From the NCBI RefSeq assembly GCF_001704635.1, contig NZ_MAXF01000129.1:1-63315 (forward strand): a stretch of 63,315 nt of DNA, given 5' to 3'. The position numbers and the translations under genes were made by a program. The notes under the pieces are model-generated. The model saw only the letters and a list, made by a program, of their open reading frames with translations. It was not told the DNA's origin and did not search any database. Numbering within the stretch: position 1 is the stretch's first letter; every line of letters starts with the position of its first letter. The stretch comes from Streptomyces sparsogenes (GTDB lineage Bacteria; Actinomycetota; Actinomycetes; Streptomycetales; Streptomycetaceae). Shown here piece after piece: positions 24,252 through 34,814 of the stretch.

Positions 24252-25420
24252 GGATCGGGATCGTCTGCCCGTACTCGTGGGATGTCCCCGGGGGCGTCCA
24301 GTTCCACATCCGCGACCTGGCCGAGCACCTCATCCGGCTCGGACACGGCGTCTCCGTGCTGGCTCCGGCGGACGACGAGACGCCGCTGCCGCCGTACGTC
24401 GTCTCCGCGGGGCGCGCCGTGCCGGTGCCCTACAACGGCTCGGTGGCGCGGCTCAACTTCGGCTTCCTCTCGGCGGCGCGCGTGCGGCGCTGGCTGCACG
24501 AGGGCGGGTTCGACGTGATCCACATCCATGAGCCCGCCTCGCCCTCGCTCGGCCTGCTCGCCTGCTGGGCGGCGCAGGGTCCCATCGTCGCGACCTTTCA
24601 CACCTCGAACCCCCGTTCCCGGGCGATGATCGCCGCGTATCCGATCCTGCAACCCGCGCTGGAGAAGATCAGCGCCCGGATCGCGGTGAGCGAGTACGCG
24701 AGGCGGACGCTGGTCGAGCACCTGGGCGGGGACGCGGTCGTCATCCCCAACGGCGTCGATGTGCGCTTCTTCGCCGACGCCCGGCCCAAGCCGGAGTGGG
24801 AGGGGGAGACCCTCGGCTTCATCGGCCGCATCGACGAGCCCCGTAAGGGCCTGCCGGTGCTGATGCGGGCCCTGCCGGAGATCTTCGCGGCCCGGCCCGG
24901 GGCCCGGCTGCTGGTCGCCGGGCGCGGCGACGAGAAGGAGGCTGTGGCCACGCTGCCCGAGGAGCTGCGCGGCCGGGTGGAGTTCCTCGGCATGGTGAGC
25001 GACGAGGACAAGGCGCGGCTGCTGCGCAGCGTGGATGTGTACGTCGCGCCGAACACGGGCGGGGAGAGCTTCGGCATCATCCTCGTCGAGGCCCTGTCGG
25101 CGGGCGCCGCCGTGCTGGCCAGCGACCTGGACGCGTTCGCGCAGGTGCTCGACGGGGGAGCGGCCGGAGAGCTGTTCGCCAATGAGGACGCGGAGGCGCT
25201 GGCGGGGGCCGCGATCCGGCTGCTGGGCGACCCCGGGCGGCGCGCGGAGCTGCGGGAGCGGGGCAGCCGGCATGTGCGGCGCTTCGACTGGGAGACGGTC
25301 GGGGCGGACATCCTCGCGGTGTACGAGACGGTGACGGACGGGGCGGCCTCGGTGGCCGCCGACGAGCGCGCCGGCCTGTGGGCCCGGCTGGGCCTGGCCC
25401 GCGACCAGGCCCGCGACTAG
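24248..25420 (+). CDS. pimA: phosphatidyl-myo-inositol alpha-mannosyltransferase
   Basis: 390 aa GT4 (GT-B fold) glycosyltransferase. The N-terminal acceptor side begins with CPYSWDVPGGVQFHIRDLAE. The C-terminal GDP-mannose side has FIGRIDEPRKGLPVL and the EX7E motif in ESFGIILVEAL. It transfers the first mannose to phosphatidylinositol, and the upstream genes supply that substrate and acylate the product. GTG start overlaps the acyltransferase stop. The end of the gene is reiterated downstream as a tandem repeat. Confidence 0.93.
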   Translation: MRIGIVCPYSWDVPGGVQFHIRDLAEHLIRLGHGVSVLAPADDETPLPPYVVSAGRAVPVPYNGSVARLNFGFLSAARVRRWLHEGGFDVIHIHEPASPSLGLLACWAAQGPIVATFHTSNPRSRAMIAAYPILQPALEKISARIAVSEYARRTLVEHLGGDAVVIPNGVDVRFFADARPKPEWEGETLGFIGRIDEPRKGLPVLMRALPEIFAARPGARLLVAGRGDEKEAVATLPEELRGRVEFLGMVSDEDKARLLRSVDVYVAPNTGGESFGIILVEALSAGAAVLASDLDAFAQVLDGGAAGELFANEDAEALAGAAIRLLGDPGRRAELRERGSRHVRRFDWETVGADILAVYETVTDGAASVAADERAGLWARLGLARDQARD

Positions 25421-25512
25421 GTACGGGGTCGGGCCCGCGACTAGGTCCGGGGCCGGGCCCGCGACCAGGTCCGGGGCCGGGCCCGGACCAGGCCCGGAGC
25501 CGGGCCCCGGCC
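25419..25512. repeat. four ~24-bp tandem repeats following the pimA stop
   Basis: Units begin at 25419, 25443, 25467 and 25490 with lengths 24, 24, 23 and 23 bp. The core is AGGTCCGGGGCCGGGCCC. The first begins with the last two bases of the pimA TAG, and CCCGCGACTAG recurs inside, so the array is built from the pimA 3' end. There are no unique spacers. Confidence 0.85.
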
Positions 25513-25562
25513 GGTGCCGGATGGGGCGGGGGCGGCGGGCGTAGGCGGTAGCGTGGCGCGGC

Positions 25563-26102
25563 GTGACCACTTTGATCTGGATCGCGGCCGCCCTGGTCCT
25601 CATCGCCGTCTACCTGAGCTGGACCGCCGGGCGGCTGGACCGGCTGCACAGCCGGCTGGACGCGGCGCGGGCGGCGCTCGACGCGCAGCTGCTGCGCCGG
25701 GCCTCGGTCGCCCAGGAGCTGGCCACCGCCGGGGTGCTCGATCCGGCGGCCTCCATCGTGCTGTACCAGGCCGCGCACGCGGCGCGGCAGGCGGAGGAGG
25801 AGCAGCGCGAGGTCGCCGAGAGCGAGCTGAGCCAGGCGCTGCGCGCGGTGTTCGCGGAGAGCGCCCAGGTCGAGGCGGTCCAGGAGGCGCCGGGGGGTGA
25901 GGCGGCGCTGGGCGAGCTGACGGAGGCCGTGCGGCGGGTGCCGATGGCCCGGCGGTTCCACAACGACGCGGTGCGGGCGGCGCGGGCGCTGCGCCGGCAC
26001 CGCACGGTGCGCTGGTTCCGGCTCGCGGGCCACGCGCCGTTCCCGATGGCCTTCGAGATGGACGACGAGCCCCCGGCGGCGCTCGCGGCCCGGACGGTCT
26101 GA
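25563..26102 (+). CDS. LemA-like membrane-anchored protein
   Basis: 179 aa. One N-terminal transmembrane segment (residues 4-20) is followed by a helical, coiled-coil-prone region (RLDRLHSRLDAARAALDAQL) and a C-terminal ARRFHNDAVRAARALRR...FEMDDE block. The architecture resembles LemA proteins. GTG start with a nearby TAGCGT -10-like element suggests a leaderless mRNA. Assignment is by pattern only. Confidence 0.65.
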   Translation: MTTLIWIAAALVLIAVYLSWTAGRLDRLHSRLDAARAALDAQLLRRASVAQELATAGVLDPAASIVLYQAAHAARQAEEEQREVAESELSQALRAVFAESAQVEAVQEAPGGEAALGELTEAVRRVPMARRFHNDAVRAARALRRHRTVRWFRLAGHAPFPMAFEMDDEPPAALAARTV

Positions 26103-26227
26103 GAGGCCCGTCTGGAGCCACCGGACCTCGATTGGCCCTTGTCGGGTGAGGACCCGGACGGCTTTTGTGTATCGAACGGCCCTACGATGGGCTCATCGCA
26201 CTTTTCATCATCGAGTGAGGTCAAACC

Positions 26228-27142
26228 GTGTCCATCACGCCCGCCAGCACGCCCCAGACCCCGGAGACCGGCACCGCGCGCGTCAAGCGCGGCATGGCCG
26301 AGCAGCTCAAGGGCGGCGTGATCATGGACGTCGTCACGCCGGAGGAAGCGAAGATCGCCGAGGACGCGGGCGCCGTCGCGGTCATGGCCCTCGAGCGCGT
26401 TCCCGCCGACATCCGCAAGGACGGTGGCGTGGCCCGCATGTCCGACCCGGACATGATCGAGGGGATCATCAACGCGGTCTCCATCCCGGTCATGGCCAAG
26501 TCCCGGATCGGCCACTTCGTCGAGGCCCAGGTGCTGCAGGCCCTCGGCGTCGACTACATCGACGAGTCCGAGGTCCTCACCCCCGCCGACGAGGTCAACC
26601 ACAGCGACAAGTGGTCCTTCACCACCCCGTTCGTGTGTGGCGCCACCAACCTGGGCGAGGCCCTGCGCCGCATCGCCGAGGGCGCGGCGATGATCCGCTC
26701 CAAGGGCGAGGCCGGCACCGGCAACGTCGTCGAGGCGGTGCGCCACCTGCGCCAGATCAAGGGCGAGATCGCCCGGCTCAGGGGCCTGGACAACCACGAG
26801 CTGTACGCCGCGGCCAAGGAGCTGCGCGCCCCGTACGAGCTGGTCAAGGAGGTCGCCGAGCTCGGCAAGCTGCCGGTCGTGCTGTTCTCCGCCGGTGGCG
26901 TGGCCACCCCGGCCGACGCCGCGCTGATGCGCCAGCTCGGCGCCGAGGGCGTCTTCGTGGGCTCCGGCATCTTCAAGTCCGGCGACCCGGCCAAGCGCGC
27001 CGCCGCGATCGTGAAGGCCACCACCTTCTACGACGACCCCAAGGTCATCGCGGATGTCTCCCGCAACCTGGGCGAGGCCATGGTCGGCATCAACTGCGAC
27101 ACCCTGCCCGAGGGCGAGCGCTACGCCAACCGCGGCTGGTGA
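26228..27142 (+). CDS. pdxS: pyridoxal 5'-phosphate synthase, PdxS (synthase) subunit
   Basis: 304 aa (beta/alpha)8 enzyme. With PdxT ammonia it makes PLP from ribose 5-phosphate and glyceraldehyde 3-phosphate. The Schiff-base lysine is K91 in MAKSRIGH and the second catalytic lysine is K159 in SKGEAGTGN, both in the expected positions with a 10-residue N-terminal extension. GTG start with GTGAGG upstream. pdxT follows after 97 bp. Confidence 0.97.
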   Translation: MSITPASTPQTPETGTARVKRGMAEQLKGGVIMDVVTPEEAKIAEDAGAVAVMALERVPADIRKDGGVARMSDPDMIEGIINAVSIPVMAKSRIGHFVEAQVLQALGVDYIDESEVLTPADEVNHSDKWSFTTPFVCGATNLGEALRRIAEGAAMIRSKGEAGTGNVVEAVRHLRQIKGEIARLRGLDNHELYAAAKELRAPYELVKEVAELGKLPVVLFSAGGVATPADAALMRQLGAEGVFVGSGIFKSGDPAKRAAAIVKATTFYDDPKVIADVSRNLGEAMVGINCDTLPEGERYANRGW

Positions 27143-27239
27143 CGGCCGGGCCGGTCCCCGGCCCGTCGGCAAGCCGCCTCCCCGGTGGACGGTCCACTCG
27201 GGCCGTCCACCCGTTTCCCGTTCTGTCCCGAGAGGTCCT

Positions 27240-27821
27240 ATGTCCATCGGAGTACTCGCCCTCCAGGGCGATGTCCGCGAACACCTCGCCGCGCTCGCCG
27301 CGGCCGGTGCCGAGGCCCGGCCGGTCCGCCGCGCCGAGGAACTCGCCGAGGTGCACGGCCTGGTGATCCCCGGCGGGGAGTCCACCACCATGTCCAAGCT
27401 CGCCGTCGTCTTCGGGATGCTGGAGCCGCTGCGGGAGCGGGTGCGCACCGGGATGCCGGTGTACGGCACCTGCGCGGGCATGATCATGGTCGCGGACAAG
27501 ATCCTCGACGGCCGGGACGACCAGGAGACCCTCGGCGGCATCGACATGACCGTGCGCCGTAACGCCTTCGGCCGCCAGAACGAGTCCTTCGAGGCCGCGG
27601 TCGACGTCGCGGGCGTCGAGGGCGGCCCGGTGGAGGGCGTCTTCATCCGGGCGCCGTGGGTCGAGTCCGTGGGCGCGGGCGTCGAGGTGCTCGCGACGTA
27701 CGGGGACCACGCCGTGGCCGTGCGGCAGGGAAATGTCCTCGCGACCTCGTTCCACCCCGAACTGACCGGCGACCACCGGGTACACGCGCTGTTTGTCGAC
27801 CTGGTACGGGCCGCGGGCTGA
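27240..27821 (+). CDS. pdxT: pyridoxal 5'-phosphate synthase, PdxT (glutaminase) subunit
   Basis: 193 aa class I glutamine amidotransferase. The oxyanion/GGES block is PGGESTTMSK, the nucleophile is Cys78 in YGTCAGM, and the His-Glu pair is in SFHPE near the C-terminus. It releases ammonia from glutamine and passes it to PdxS. ATG 27240 has GAGAGG upstream. Confidence 0.96.
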   Translation: MSIGVLALQGDVREHLAALAAAGAEARPVRRAEELAEVHGLVIPGGESTTMSKLAVVFGMLEPLRERVRTGMPVYGTCAGMIMVADKILDGRDDQETLGGIDMTVRRNAFGRQNESFEAAVDVAGVEGGPVEGVFIRAPWVESVGAGVEVLATYGDHAVAVRQGNVLATSFHPELTGDHRVHALFVDLVRAAG

Positions 27822-27883
27822 CGCGGTCCCGGTAGGATCTCAGGCGTTCGTGCAGCAATGGGTTACGCGAAGGAGACAGGCGG

Positions 27884-28636
27884 ATGTCCGGCCACTCTAA
27901 ATGGGCTACGACGAAGCACAAGAAGGCCGTGATCGACGCCAAGCGCGGCAAGCTCTTCGCCAAGCTCATCAAGAACATCGAGGTCGCCGCCCGCACAGGC
28001 GGCGCGGACCCCGACGGCAACCCCACCCTCTTCGACGCCATCCAGAAGGCGAAGAAGCAGTCCGTGCCGAACAAGAACATCGACAGCGCGGTCAAGCGCG
28101 GCGCGGGGCTCGAGGCGGGTGGCGCCGACTACGAGACGATCATGTACGAGGGCTACGGGCCGAACGGCGTCGCGGTGCTCATCGAGTGCCTGACCGACAA
28201 CCGCAACCGCGCCGCCTCCGACGTGCGCGTCGCCATGACGCGCAACGGCGGGTCCATGGCGGACCCGGGTTCCGTCTCGTACCTCTTCAACCGCAAGGGC
28301 GTGGTGATCGTCCCCAAGGGTGAGCTGACCGAGGACGACGTGCTGGCCGCGGTCCTGGACGCGGGCGCCGAGGAGGTCAACGACCTGGGCGAGTCCTTCG
28401 AGGTGATCAGCGAGGCCACCGACTTGGTCGCGGTGCGCACCGCGCTCCAGAAGGAGGGCATCGACTACGACTCGGCCGAGGCGAACTTCGTTCCCACCAT
28501 GCAGGTCCAGCTGGAGGAGGAGGCGGCGCGGAAGATCTTCAAGCTGATCGACGCGCTGGAGGACAGCGACGACGTGCAGAACGTCTTCGCCAACTTCGAC
28601 GTCTCCGACGAGGTCATGGCCAAGGTGGACGCCTGA
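27884..28636 (+). CDS. YebC/PmpR family DNA-binding regulator or translation factor
   Basis: 250 aa, the normal length. The conserved start MSGHSKWATTKHKKAVIDAKRGKLF, cut here to its ends MSGHSK...KRGKLF, and the internal GGSMADPGSVSYLFNRKG block identify the family. In actinomycetes it commonly precedes ruvC. Some members regulate transcription and others relieve ribosome stalling, and the sequence does not decide between them. Confidence 0.93.
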   Translation: MSGHSKWATTKHKKAVIDAKRGKLFAKLIKNIEVAARTGGADPDGNPTLFDAIQKAKKQSVPNKNIDSAVKRGAGLEAGGADYETIMYEGYGPNGVAVLIECLTDNRNRAASDVRVAMTRNGGSMADPGSVSYLFNRKGVVIVPKGELTEDDVLAAVLDAGAEEVNDLGESFEVISEATDLVAVRTALQKEGIDYDSAEANFVPTMQVQLEEEAARKIFKLIDALEDSDDVQNVFANFDVSDEVMAKVDA

Positions 28637-28642
28637 GGCAGG

Positions 28643-28696
28643 GACAGCGGCACACGGGCCGGCGGGGACACACAACCCCACCGGCCCGTCGCTGTC
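28643..28696 (+). terminator. hairpin between the YebC gene and ruvC
   Basis: The outer stem GACAGCG/CGCTGTC encloses the inner stem ACGGGCCGG-GGGG / CCCC-CCGGCCCGT with one C/A mismatch. It begins 6 bp after the YebC stop and has no T-run. It ends about 58 bp before ruvC. Confidence 0.7.
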
Positions 28697-28753
28697 AGTG
28701 GCGCCGGATACGCTGCCGGGCAGGTGATCGAATGCGGCGATGGGGAGGGCGCG

Positions 28754-29287
28754 GTGCGGGTGCTGGGCGTGGATCCGGGGCTGACCCGGTGCGGCGTCGG
28801 CGTGGTCGAGGGGGTCGCGGGCCGGCCGCTGCGCATGCTGGGGGTCGGGGTCGTACGGACTCCGGCGGACGCCCCGATCGGTGACCGGCTCGTCCTCATC
28901 GAGCGCGGCCTGGAGGAGTGGCTGGAGACCCACCGGCCCGAATTCGTGGCGGTGGAGCGGGTGTTCAGCCAGCACAACGTGCGGACGGTCATGGGCACCG
29001 CGCAGGCGAGCGCGGTCGCGATGCTCTGTGCCGCCCGCCGCGGGCTGCCGGTCGCCCTCCACACGCCCAGCGAGGTCAAGGCGGCCGTGACCGGGACCGG
29101 CCGCGCGGACAAGGTGCAGGTCGGCTCGATGGTCACCCGGCTGCTGCGGCTGGACGCCCCACCGAAACCGGCCGACGCCGCCGACGCGCTGGCGCTCGCC
29201 ATCTGCCACATCTGGCGGGCGCCCGCGATGAACCGGCTCCAGCAGGCCGTCGCCGCCCACCGCACCACGAAAGGCCGTATCTCATGA
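28754..29287 (+). CDS. ruvC: Holliday junction endonuclease RuvC
   Basis: 177 aa. Acidic catalytic residues are in RVLGVDPG (Asp near the N-terminus), AVERVF (Glu), and DAADALALAICH (two Asp). RuvC cleaves four-way junctions bound by RuvAB. GTG 28754 is chosen because MRVLGVDPG is the usual N-terminus and GGGGAGGG precedes it; a GTG ten codons upstream is in frame. The stop overlaps ruvA (ATGA). Confidence 0.95.
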   Translation: MRVLGVDPGLTRCGVGVVEGVAGRPLRMLGVGVVRTPADAPIGDRLVLIERGLEEWLETHRPEFVAVERVFSQHNVRTVMGTAQASAVAMLCAARRGLPVALHTPSEVKAAVTGTGRADKVQVGSMVTRLLRLDAPPKPADAADALALAICHIWRAPAMNRLQQAVAAHRTTKGRIS

Positions 29288-29895
29288 TCGCGTTCGTCTC
29301 CGGCCCGGTCGCGGCCGTCGGCCCGGACACCGCCGTCGTCGAGGTCGGCGGCGTCGGCATGGCCGTGCAGTGCACTCCGACCACGCTGTCCGGACTGCGC
29401 GTCGGCCAGCCGGCCCGGCTCGCCACCTCCCTCGTGGTCCGCGAGGACTCGCTCACCCTCTACGGCTTCGCGGACGACGACGAGCGCCAGGTCTTCGAGC
29501 TGCTCCAGACCGCCAGCGGCGTCGGCCCCCGCCTCGCCCAGGCCATGCTGGCCGTCCACTCGCCCGACGCGCTGCGGCTGGCCGTCGCCACCGGCGACGA
29601 GAAGGCGCTGACCACGGTCCCGGGCATCGGCAAGAAGGGCGCCCAGCGGCTGCTGCTCGAGCTCAAGGACCGGCTCGGCGAGCCGGTGGGCCGCCCCGCC
29701 GCGGCCGCCGCCGCCCCCGGCTGGAGCGACCAGCTGCACGCGGCCCTCGTCGGCCTCGGCTACGCGCCCCGGGAGGCCGAGGACGCGGTCGCGGCCGTCG
29801 CCCCGCAGGCCGAGGCCGCCCTGGCCGACGGCGGCAGCCCCCAGGTGCCGCAGCTGCTGCGGGCCGCACTCCAGACCCTGAACCGGGCCCGCTGA
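29284..29895 (+). CDS. ruvA: Holliday junction DNA helicase subunit RuvA
   Basis: 203 aa. It has an N-terminal OB-fold, paired helix-hairpin-helix motifs (ASGVGPRLAQAML and VPGIGKKGAQRLLLEL) and a C-terminal three-helix domain that contacts RuvB. It binds the junction as a tetramer. ATG overlaps the ruvC stop. Confidence 0.95.
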   Translation: MIAFVSGPVAAVGPDTAVVEVGGVGMAVQCTPTTLSGLRVGQPARLATSLVVREDSLTLYGFADDDERQVFELLQTASGVGPRLAQAMLAVHSPDALRLAVATGDEKALTTVPGIGKKGAQRLLLELKDRLGEPVGRPAAAAAAPGWSDQLHAALVGLGYAPREAEDAVAAVAPQAEAALADGGSPQVPQLLRAALQTLNRAR

Positions 29896-29977
29896 CCGCC
29901 GGCCCCGACCCGGGCCGGCGACCTCCCCGCGCGCCCGGCCGCACTGCCCGATACGACATCGCGAGGCGAGACTTTCC

Positions 29978-31057
<1,080 letters not shown>

Positions 31058-31248
31058 GGCGGAAGGCGGCCGATAGCCGATAATGGTCGGGTCAGGAACC
31101 CCCGGGCCGTGCCGGGCGTTGTTCCATAGGCGCGGGCTCGCTTAGACTCCGCCGATGCCGTCCGTATGCCGTGTCCGGGTCCGGTGCGGCATGACCACCC
31201 CATAGTCCAGGCCGCCTCCCCGCGGTCATGTGAAGGAATTTCCGTCCC

Positions 31249-31710
31249 GTGTATATGACTCTCCTGCCGTTCATCGTGCTCATCGGGGCCATGTTCCTGA
31301 TGACCCGATCGGCCAAGAACAAGCAGCGCCAGGCCGCGCAGATGCGTGACCAGATGGGGCCCGGCACCGGCGTGCGGACCATCGGCGGTATGTACGCCAC
31401 GGTCAAGGAGGTCCACGAGGACACGGTCCTCCTGGAGGTCGCTCCCGGCGTCCACGCCTTCTACGCGAAGAACGCGGTGGGAGCCGTCCTCGAGGACGCC
31501 GAGTACAACCGGATCGTGCACGGCATCGACCCCGACGCCGACGACACCCCTGTCGTCCCCGACGACGCCTCCTCGCTCACCGGGGCCGAGGGCGAGACGG
31601 CCGACGCCGAGGCGGCGGACGAGGACAAGAAGACCGACCTCACCAAGCCGGCGGCCGCGGCCGACGCGCCGAAGGAGGACAAGCGGGACGGCGACGCCGA
31701 CGCCAAGTAG
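31249..31710 (+). CDS. yajC: preprotein translocase accessory protein YajC
   Basis: 153 aa. One N-terminal transmembrane segment (LLPFIVLIGAMFLM) is followed by a conserved soluble part (GTGVRTIGGMYATV) and a long acidic, Ala/Lys-rich tail. It belongs to the SecDF-YajC complex. GTG 31249 is used; ATG 31255 two codons on is equally possible. secD follows 148 bp downstream. Confidence 0.9.
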   Translation: MYMTLLPFIVLIGAMFLMTRSAKNKQRQAAQMRDQMGPGTGVRTIGGMYATVKEVHEDTVLLEVAPGVHAFYAKNAVGAVLEDAEYNRIVHGIDPDADDTPVVPDDASSLTGAEGETADAEAADEDKKTDLTKPAAAADAPKEDKRDGDADAK

Positions 31711-31858
31711 CACCCGTGCCGGGAACCGCGGCGCGCCACCGCTCGGCGCGCCGCGGTTCCCGGGCGGTTAGGCTCCGGCGGGGGCTCGTCCCACAAGACT
31801 TCGTGGCCGCCCGGCGCACACCCGATGCGGGGCGGTTGGACAGGGAGATTACGAGAAG

Positions 31859-33679
31859 GTGGCAGCACCGAAGAAGGGCCGCAGGTCCTCCGGGTCACAG
31901 GGCAGGCCCGGGCGCGCCCTGGTCGCGATCCTGGTCGCCATCGTGGCGCTCACCGCGGGGATGTTCATCTCCGGTCACACCAAGCCACGGCTGGGCATCG
32001 ACCTGGCAGGCGGCACCAGCTTCACGCTGGAGGCCAAGAACCAACCGGGTAAGCCCAACGCGATCAACTCGGACAACATGAACACCGCCGTCAACATCAT
32101 CGAGCGGCGGGTCAACGGTCTGGGTGTGACCGAGGCCGAAGTCCAGACGCAGGGCGACAAGCACATCATCGTGAACATCCCCAAGGGGATGAACGCGAAA
32201 CAGGCCCGTCAGCAGGTCGGCACCACCGCCCAGCTCTACTTCCGCCCCGTGGTGACCTACACGGACGGCAAGAAGACCGAGCCCACCCCCACGCCCTCGG
32301 CGACCGAGAGCGGCAAGGGCAAGAACGACAAGGGCAAGGGCGACGAGAAGGGCAAGGCGTCGGGCACCCCGACCGCCTCCTCGACCCCCAGCGGGTCGAG
32401 CAGCCCGAGCGCGTCCGGCAGCAGCCAGGGGCGGGCCGTCTCCGAGGGCCTGAAGGCCGACAAGACGCCGACCGCCACGCAGAGCCCCAGCGCCACGCAG
32501 AGCCCGAGCGCCTCGCAGAGCCCCAAGGCGCCCAAGACCCCGAAGAGCGACTCCTCCAAGGCCGACGATCTGAACAAGCAGCTCGCGGACCTGGTGTGCA
32601 CCACCCCCGCGGACCGCGCCAAGGCGCGGGAGAAGGCCGCCGCCGCCAAGCCCAGCGACTCCATCGTGGCCTGTGACCGCGACGGCTCGCGGAAGTTCAT
32701 CCTCGGCCCGTCCGAGGTGGAGGGCACCGACGTCAAGGACGCCGCCTCCGTCTACGACAGCCAGGGCGGCGGGGGCTGGATCGTCCAGCTCAACTTCACC
32801 GGCTCGGGTGGCAAGAAGTGGGCCAAGGTGACCGGCGAGCTGGCCACGCAGCAGCCGCCGCAGAACCAGTTCGCGATCGTCCTGGACGGCGAGGTCTACT
32901 CCGACCCGCGGGTCGACGAGTCCATCGTCGGCGGCCGGGCCCAGATCTCCGGCCCTGACTTCGACCAGAAGAACACCGCCGACCTGGCCAACGTGCTGTC
33001 CTACGGCGCGCTGCCGCTGTCGTTCGACATCGCGGACGAGACCACCGTCTCCGCCGCGCTCGGCGGCGAGCAGCTGCAGGCCGGCCTCGTCGCCGGCGCC
33101 ATCGGCCTGGCGCTCGTGGTCCTCTACCTGGTGGTGTACTACCGGGGTCTGGCGCTGGTCGCCATCGCGAGCCTCGGGGTCTCCGCCGTCCTGACGTACA
33201 CGATCATGGTGCTGCTCGGCCCGGGCATCGGCTTCGCGCTGAACCTGCCGGCCGTCTGTGGCGCGATCGTCGCGATCGGCATCACGGCCGACTCCTTCAT
33301 CGTGTACTTCGAGCGCATAAGGGACGAGATCCGCGAGGGCCGCTCGCTGCGCCCGGCCGTGGAGCGCGGCTGGCCCCGGGCCCGGCGCACCATCCTGGTG
33401 TCCGACTTCGTGTCCTTCCTCGCGGCCGCGGTGCTCTACATCGTCACGGTCGGCAAGGTGCAGGGCTTCGCCTTCACCCTGGGCCTCACCACGCTGCTGG
33501 ACATCGTGGTGGTGTTCCTGTTCACCAAGCCGCTGATGACGATCCTCGCCCGGCGCAAGTTCTTCGCGAGCGGTCACCCGTGGTCCGGCCTGGACCCGAG
33601 GCGCCTGGGCGCCAAGCCGCCGCTGCGCCGCGGCCGCCGCACCACCCCGCCCGCCCCCGCCGACCCGAAGGAGGCGTGA
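31859..33679 (+). CDS. secD: protein-export membrane protein SecD
   Basis: 606 aa. TM1 lies at about 20-42, then a P1 periplasmic domain interrupted by a roughly 110-residue Ser/Pro/Thr/Lys-rich low-complexity insert (about 137-245, with ATQSPS-type repeats), then TM2-6 from about residue 405. The motif LGIDLAGGTSFTLEA and the DSFIVYFERIRDE loop are typical. It uses the proton gradient to aid late steps of Sec export. GTG start. secF begins one base after the stop codon. Confidence 0.95.
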   Translation: MAAPKKGRRSSGSQGRPGRALVAILVAIVALTAGMFISGHTKPRLGIDLAGGTSFTLEAKNQPGKPNAINSDNMNTAVNIIERRVNGLGVTEAEVQTQGDKHIIVNIPKGMNAKQARQQVGTTAQLYFRPVVTYTDGKKTEPTPTPSATESGKGKNDKGKGDEKGKASGTPTASSTPSGSSSPSASGSSQGRAVSEGLKADKTPTATQSPSATQSPSASQSPKAPKTPKSDSSKADDLNKQLADLVCTTPADRAKAREKAAAAKPSDSIVACDRDGSRKFILGPSEVEGTDVKDAASVYDSQGGGGWIVQLNFTGSGGKKWAKVTGELATQQPPQNQFAIVLDGEVYSDPRVDESIVGGRAQISGPDFDQKNTADLANVLSYGALPLSFDIADETTVSAALGGEQLQAGLVAGAIGLALVVLYLVVYYRGLALVAIASLGVSAVLTYTIMVLLGPGIGFALNLPAVCGAIVAIGITADSFIVYFERIRDEIREGRSLRPAVERGWPRARRTILVSDFVSFLAAAVLYIVTVGKVQGFAFTLGLTTLLDIVVVFLFTKPLMTILARRKFFASGHPWSGLDPRRLGAKPPLRRGRRTTPPAPADPKEA

Positions 33680-33680
33680 G

Positions 33681-34814
33681 ATGTCGCGACTCGGCACTCT
33701 CGGCGCCAGGCTGTACCGAGGCGAGGTCGGCTACGACTTCGTCGGCAAGCGGAAGATCTGGTACGGCATCTCGATACTGATCACCATCACGGCCATCGTG
33801 GGCCTGGCGGTGCGCGGGCTCAACATGGGCATCGAGTTCTCCGGCGGCGCGGTCTTCACCACCCCCAAGACCAGCGTGTCGGCCTCCGAGGCGCGCCATG
33901 TGGCGGAGTCGGCGTCCGGTGGCCACACCGCGGTCGTCCAGGAGCTCGGCCGTGGTGGCCTGCGGATCCAGATCAGCGAGCTGGGCACCAAGGAGGCGCT
34001 GCCGGTCCAGGAGAAGCTCGCCAAGGAGCTGGATGTCCAGACCAGCAAGATCGACACCCAGCTGGTCGGCCCGAGCTGGGGTGAGGAGATCGCCAGCAAG
34101 GCCTGGCAAGGCCTGGCGATCTTCATGGTCCTGGTGGTGATCTATCTCGCCATCGCCTTCGAGTGGCGCATGGCCGCGGCCGCCCTGATCGCGCTGATCC
34201 ATGACCTCACCATCACGGTCGGGGTCTACGCGCTGGTCGGCTTCGAGGTCACCCCCGGCACCGTGATCGGTCTGCTGACCATCCTCGGTTACTCGCTCTA
34301 CGACACCGTCGTCGTCTTCGACGGTCTCAAGGAAGCGTCGAAGGACCTCACCAAGCAGACCCGCTTCACCTACAGCGAGATCGCCAACCGCAGCCTCAAC
34401 TCGACCCTGGTGCGCTCCATCAACACCACGGTCGTGGCGCTGCTGCCGGTCGGCGCGCTGCTGTTCATCGGCGGCGGTGCGCTGGGCGCGGGCATGCTCA
34501 ACGACATCTCGCTGGCGCTGTTCGTCGGCCTCGCCGCCGGCGCGTACTCCTCGATCTTCATCGCCACCCCGCTGGTGGCCGACCTCAAGGAGCGCGACCC
34601 GCAGATGAAGGCCCTGGCCAAGCGGGTGCGCGCCAAGCGCGCCGCCGAGGCCGCCAAGGCCGACGCCGGCACCGGACAGGCGTCGGAGGACCCCGACCCG
34701 TCGGCCGCCGAGGACGGCGACCAGCCCACCCCCGCGGCCGCGGGCGCCGGCCAGCGCCGCCAGCCCGCCTCCCGCGGCCGGGGCCGCGGCCGACCGTCGG
34801 GGAAGCGCCGATGA
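33681..34814 (+). CDS. secF: protein-export membrane protein SecF
   Basis: 377 aa with six transmembrane segments. GIEFSGGAVF lies in the first periplasmic region and GYSLYDTVVVFDGLKE in the conserved TM4 region. It has an Ala/Arg-rich cytoplasmic tail. It is the partner of SecD. ATG starts just after the secD stop, and its stop overlaps apt (ATGA). Confidence 0.95.
   Translation: MSRLGTLGARLYRGEVGYDFVGKRKIWYGISILITITAIVGLAVRGLNMGIEFSGGAVFTTPKTSVSASEARHVAESASGGHTAVVQELGRGGLRIQISELGTKEALPVQEKLAKELDVQTSKIDTQLVGPSWGEEIASKAWQGLAIFMVLVVIYLAIAFEWRMAAAALIALIHDLTITVGVYALVGFEVTPGTVIGLLTILGYSLYDTVVVFDGLKEASKDLTKQTRFTYSEIANRSLNSTLVRSINTTVVALLPVGALLFIGGGALGAGMLNDISLALFVGLAAGAYSSIFIATPLVADLKERDPQMKALAKRVRAKRAAEAAKADAGTGQASEDPDPSAAEDGDQPTPAAAGAGQRRQPASRGRGRGRPSGKRR

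Noticed and set aside
25419..25512. The pimA downstream repeats as a CRISPR array
   Set aside because: Units are contiguous with no unique spacers and have variable length, so this is a simple tandem repeat.
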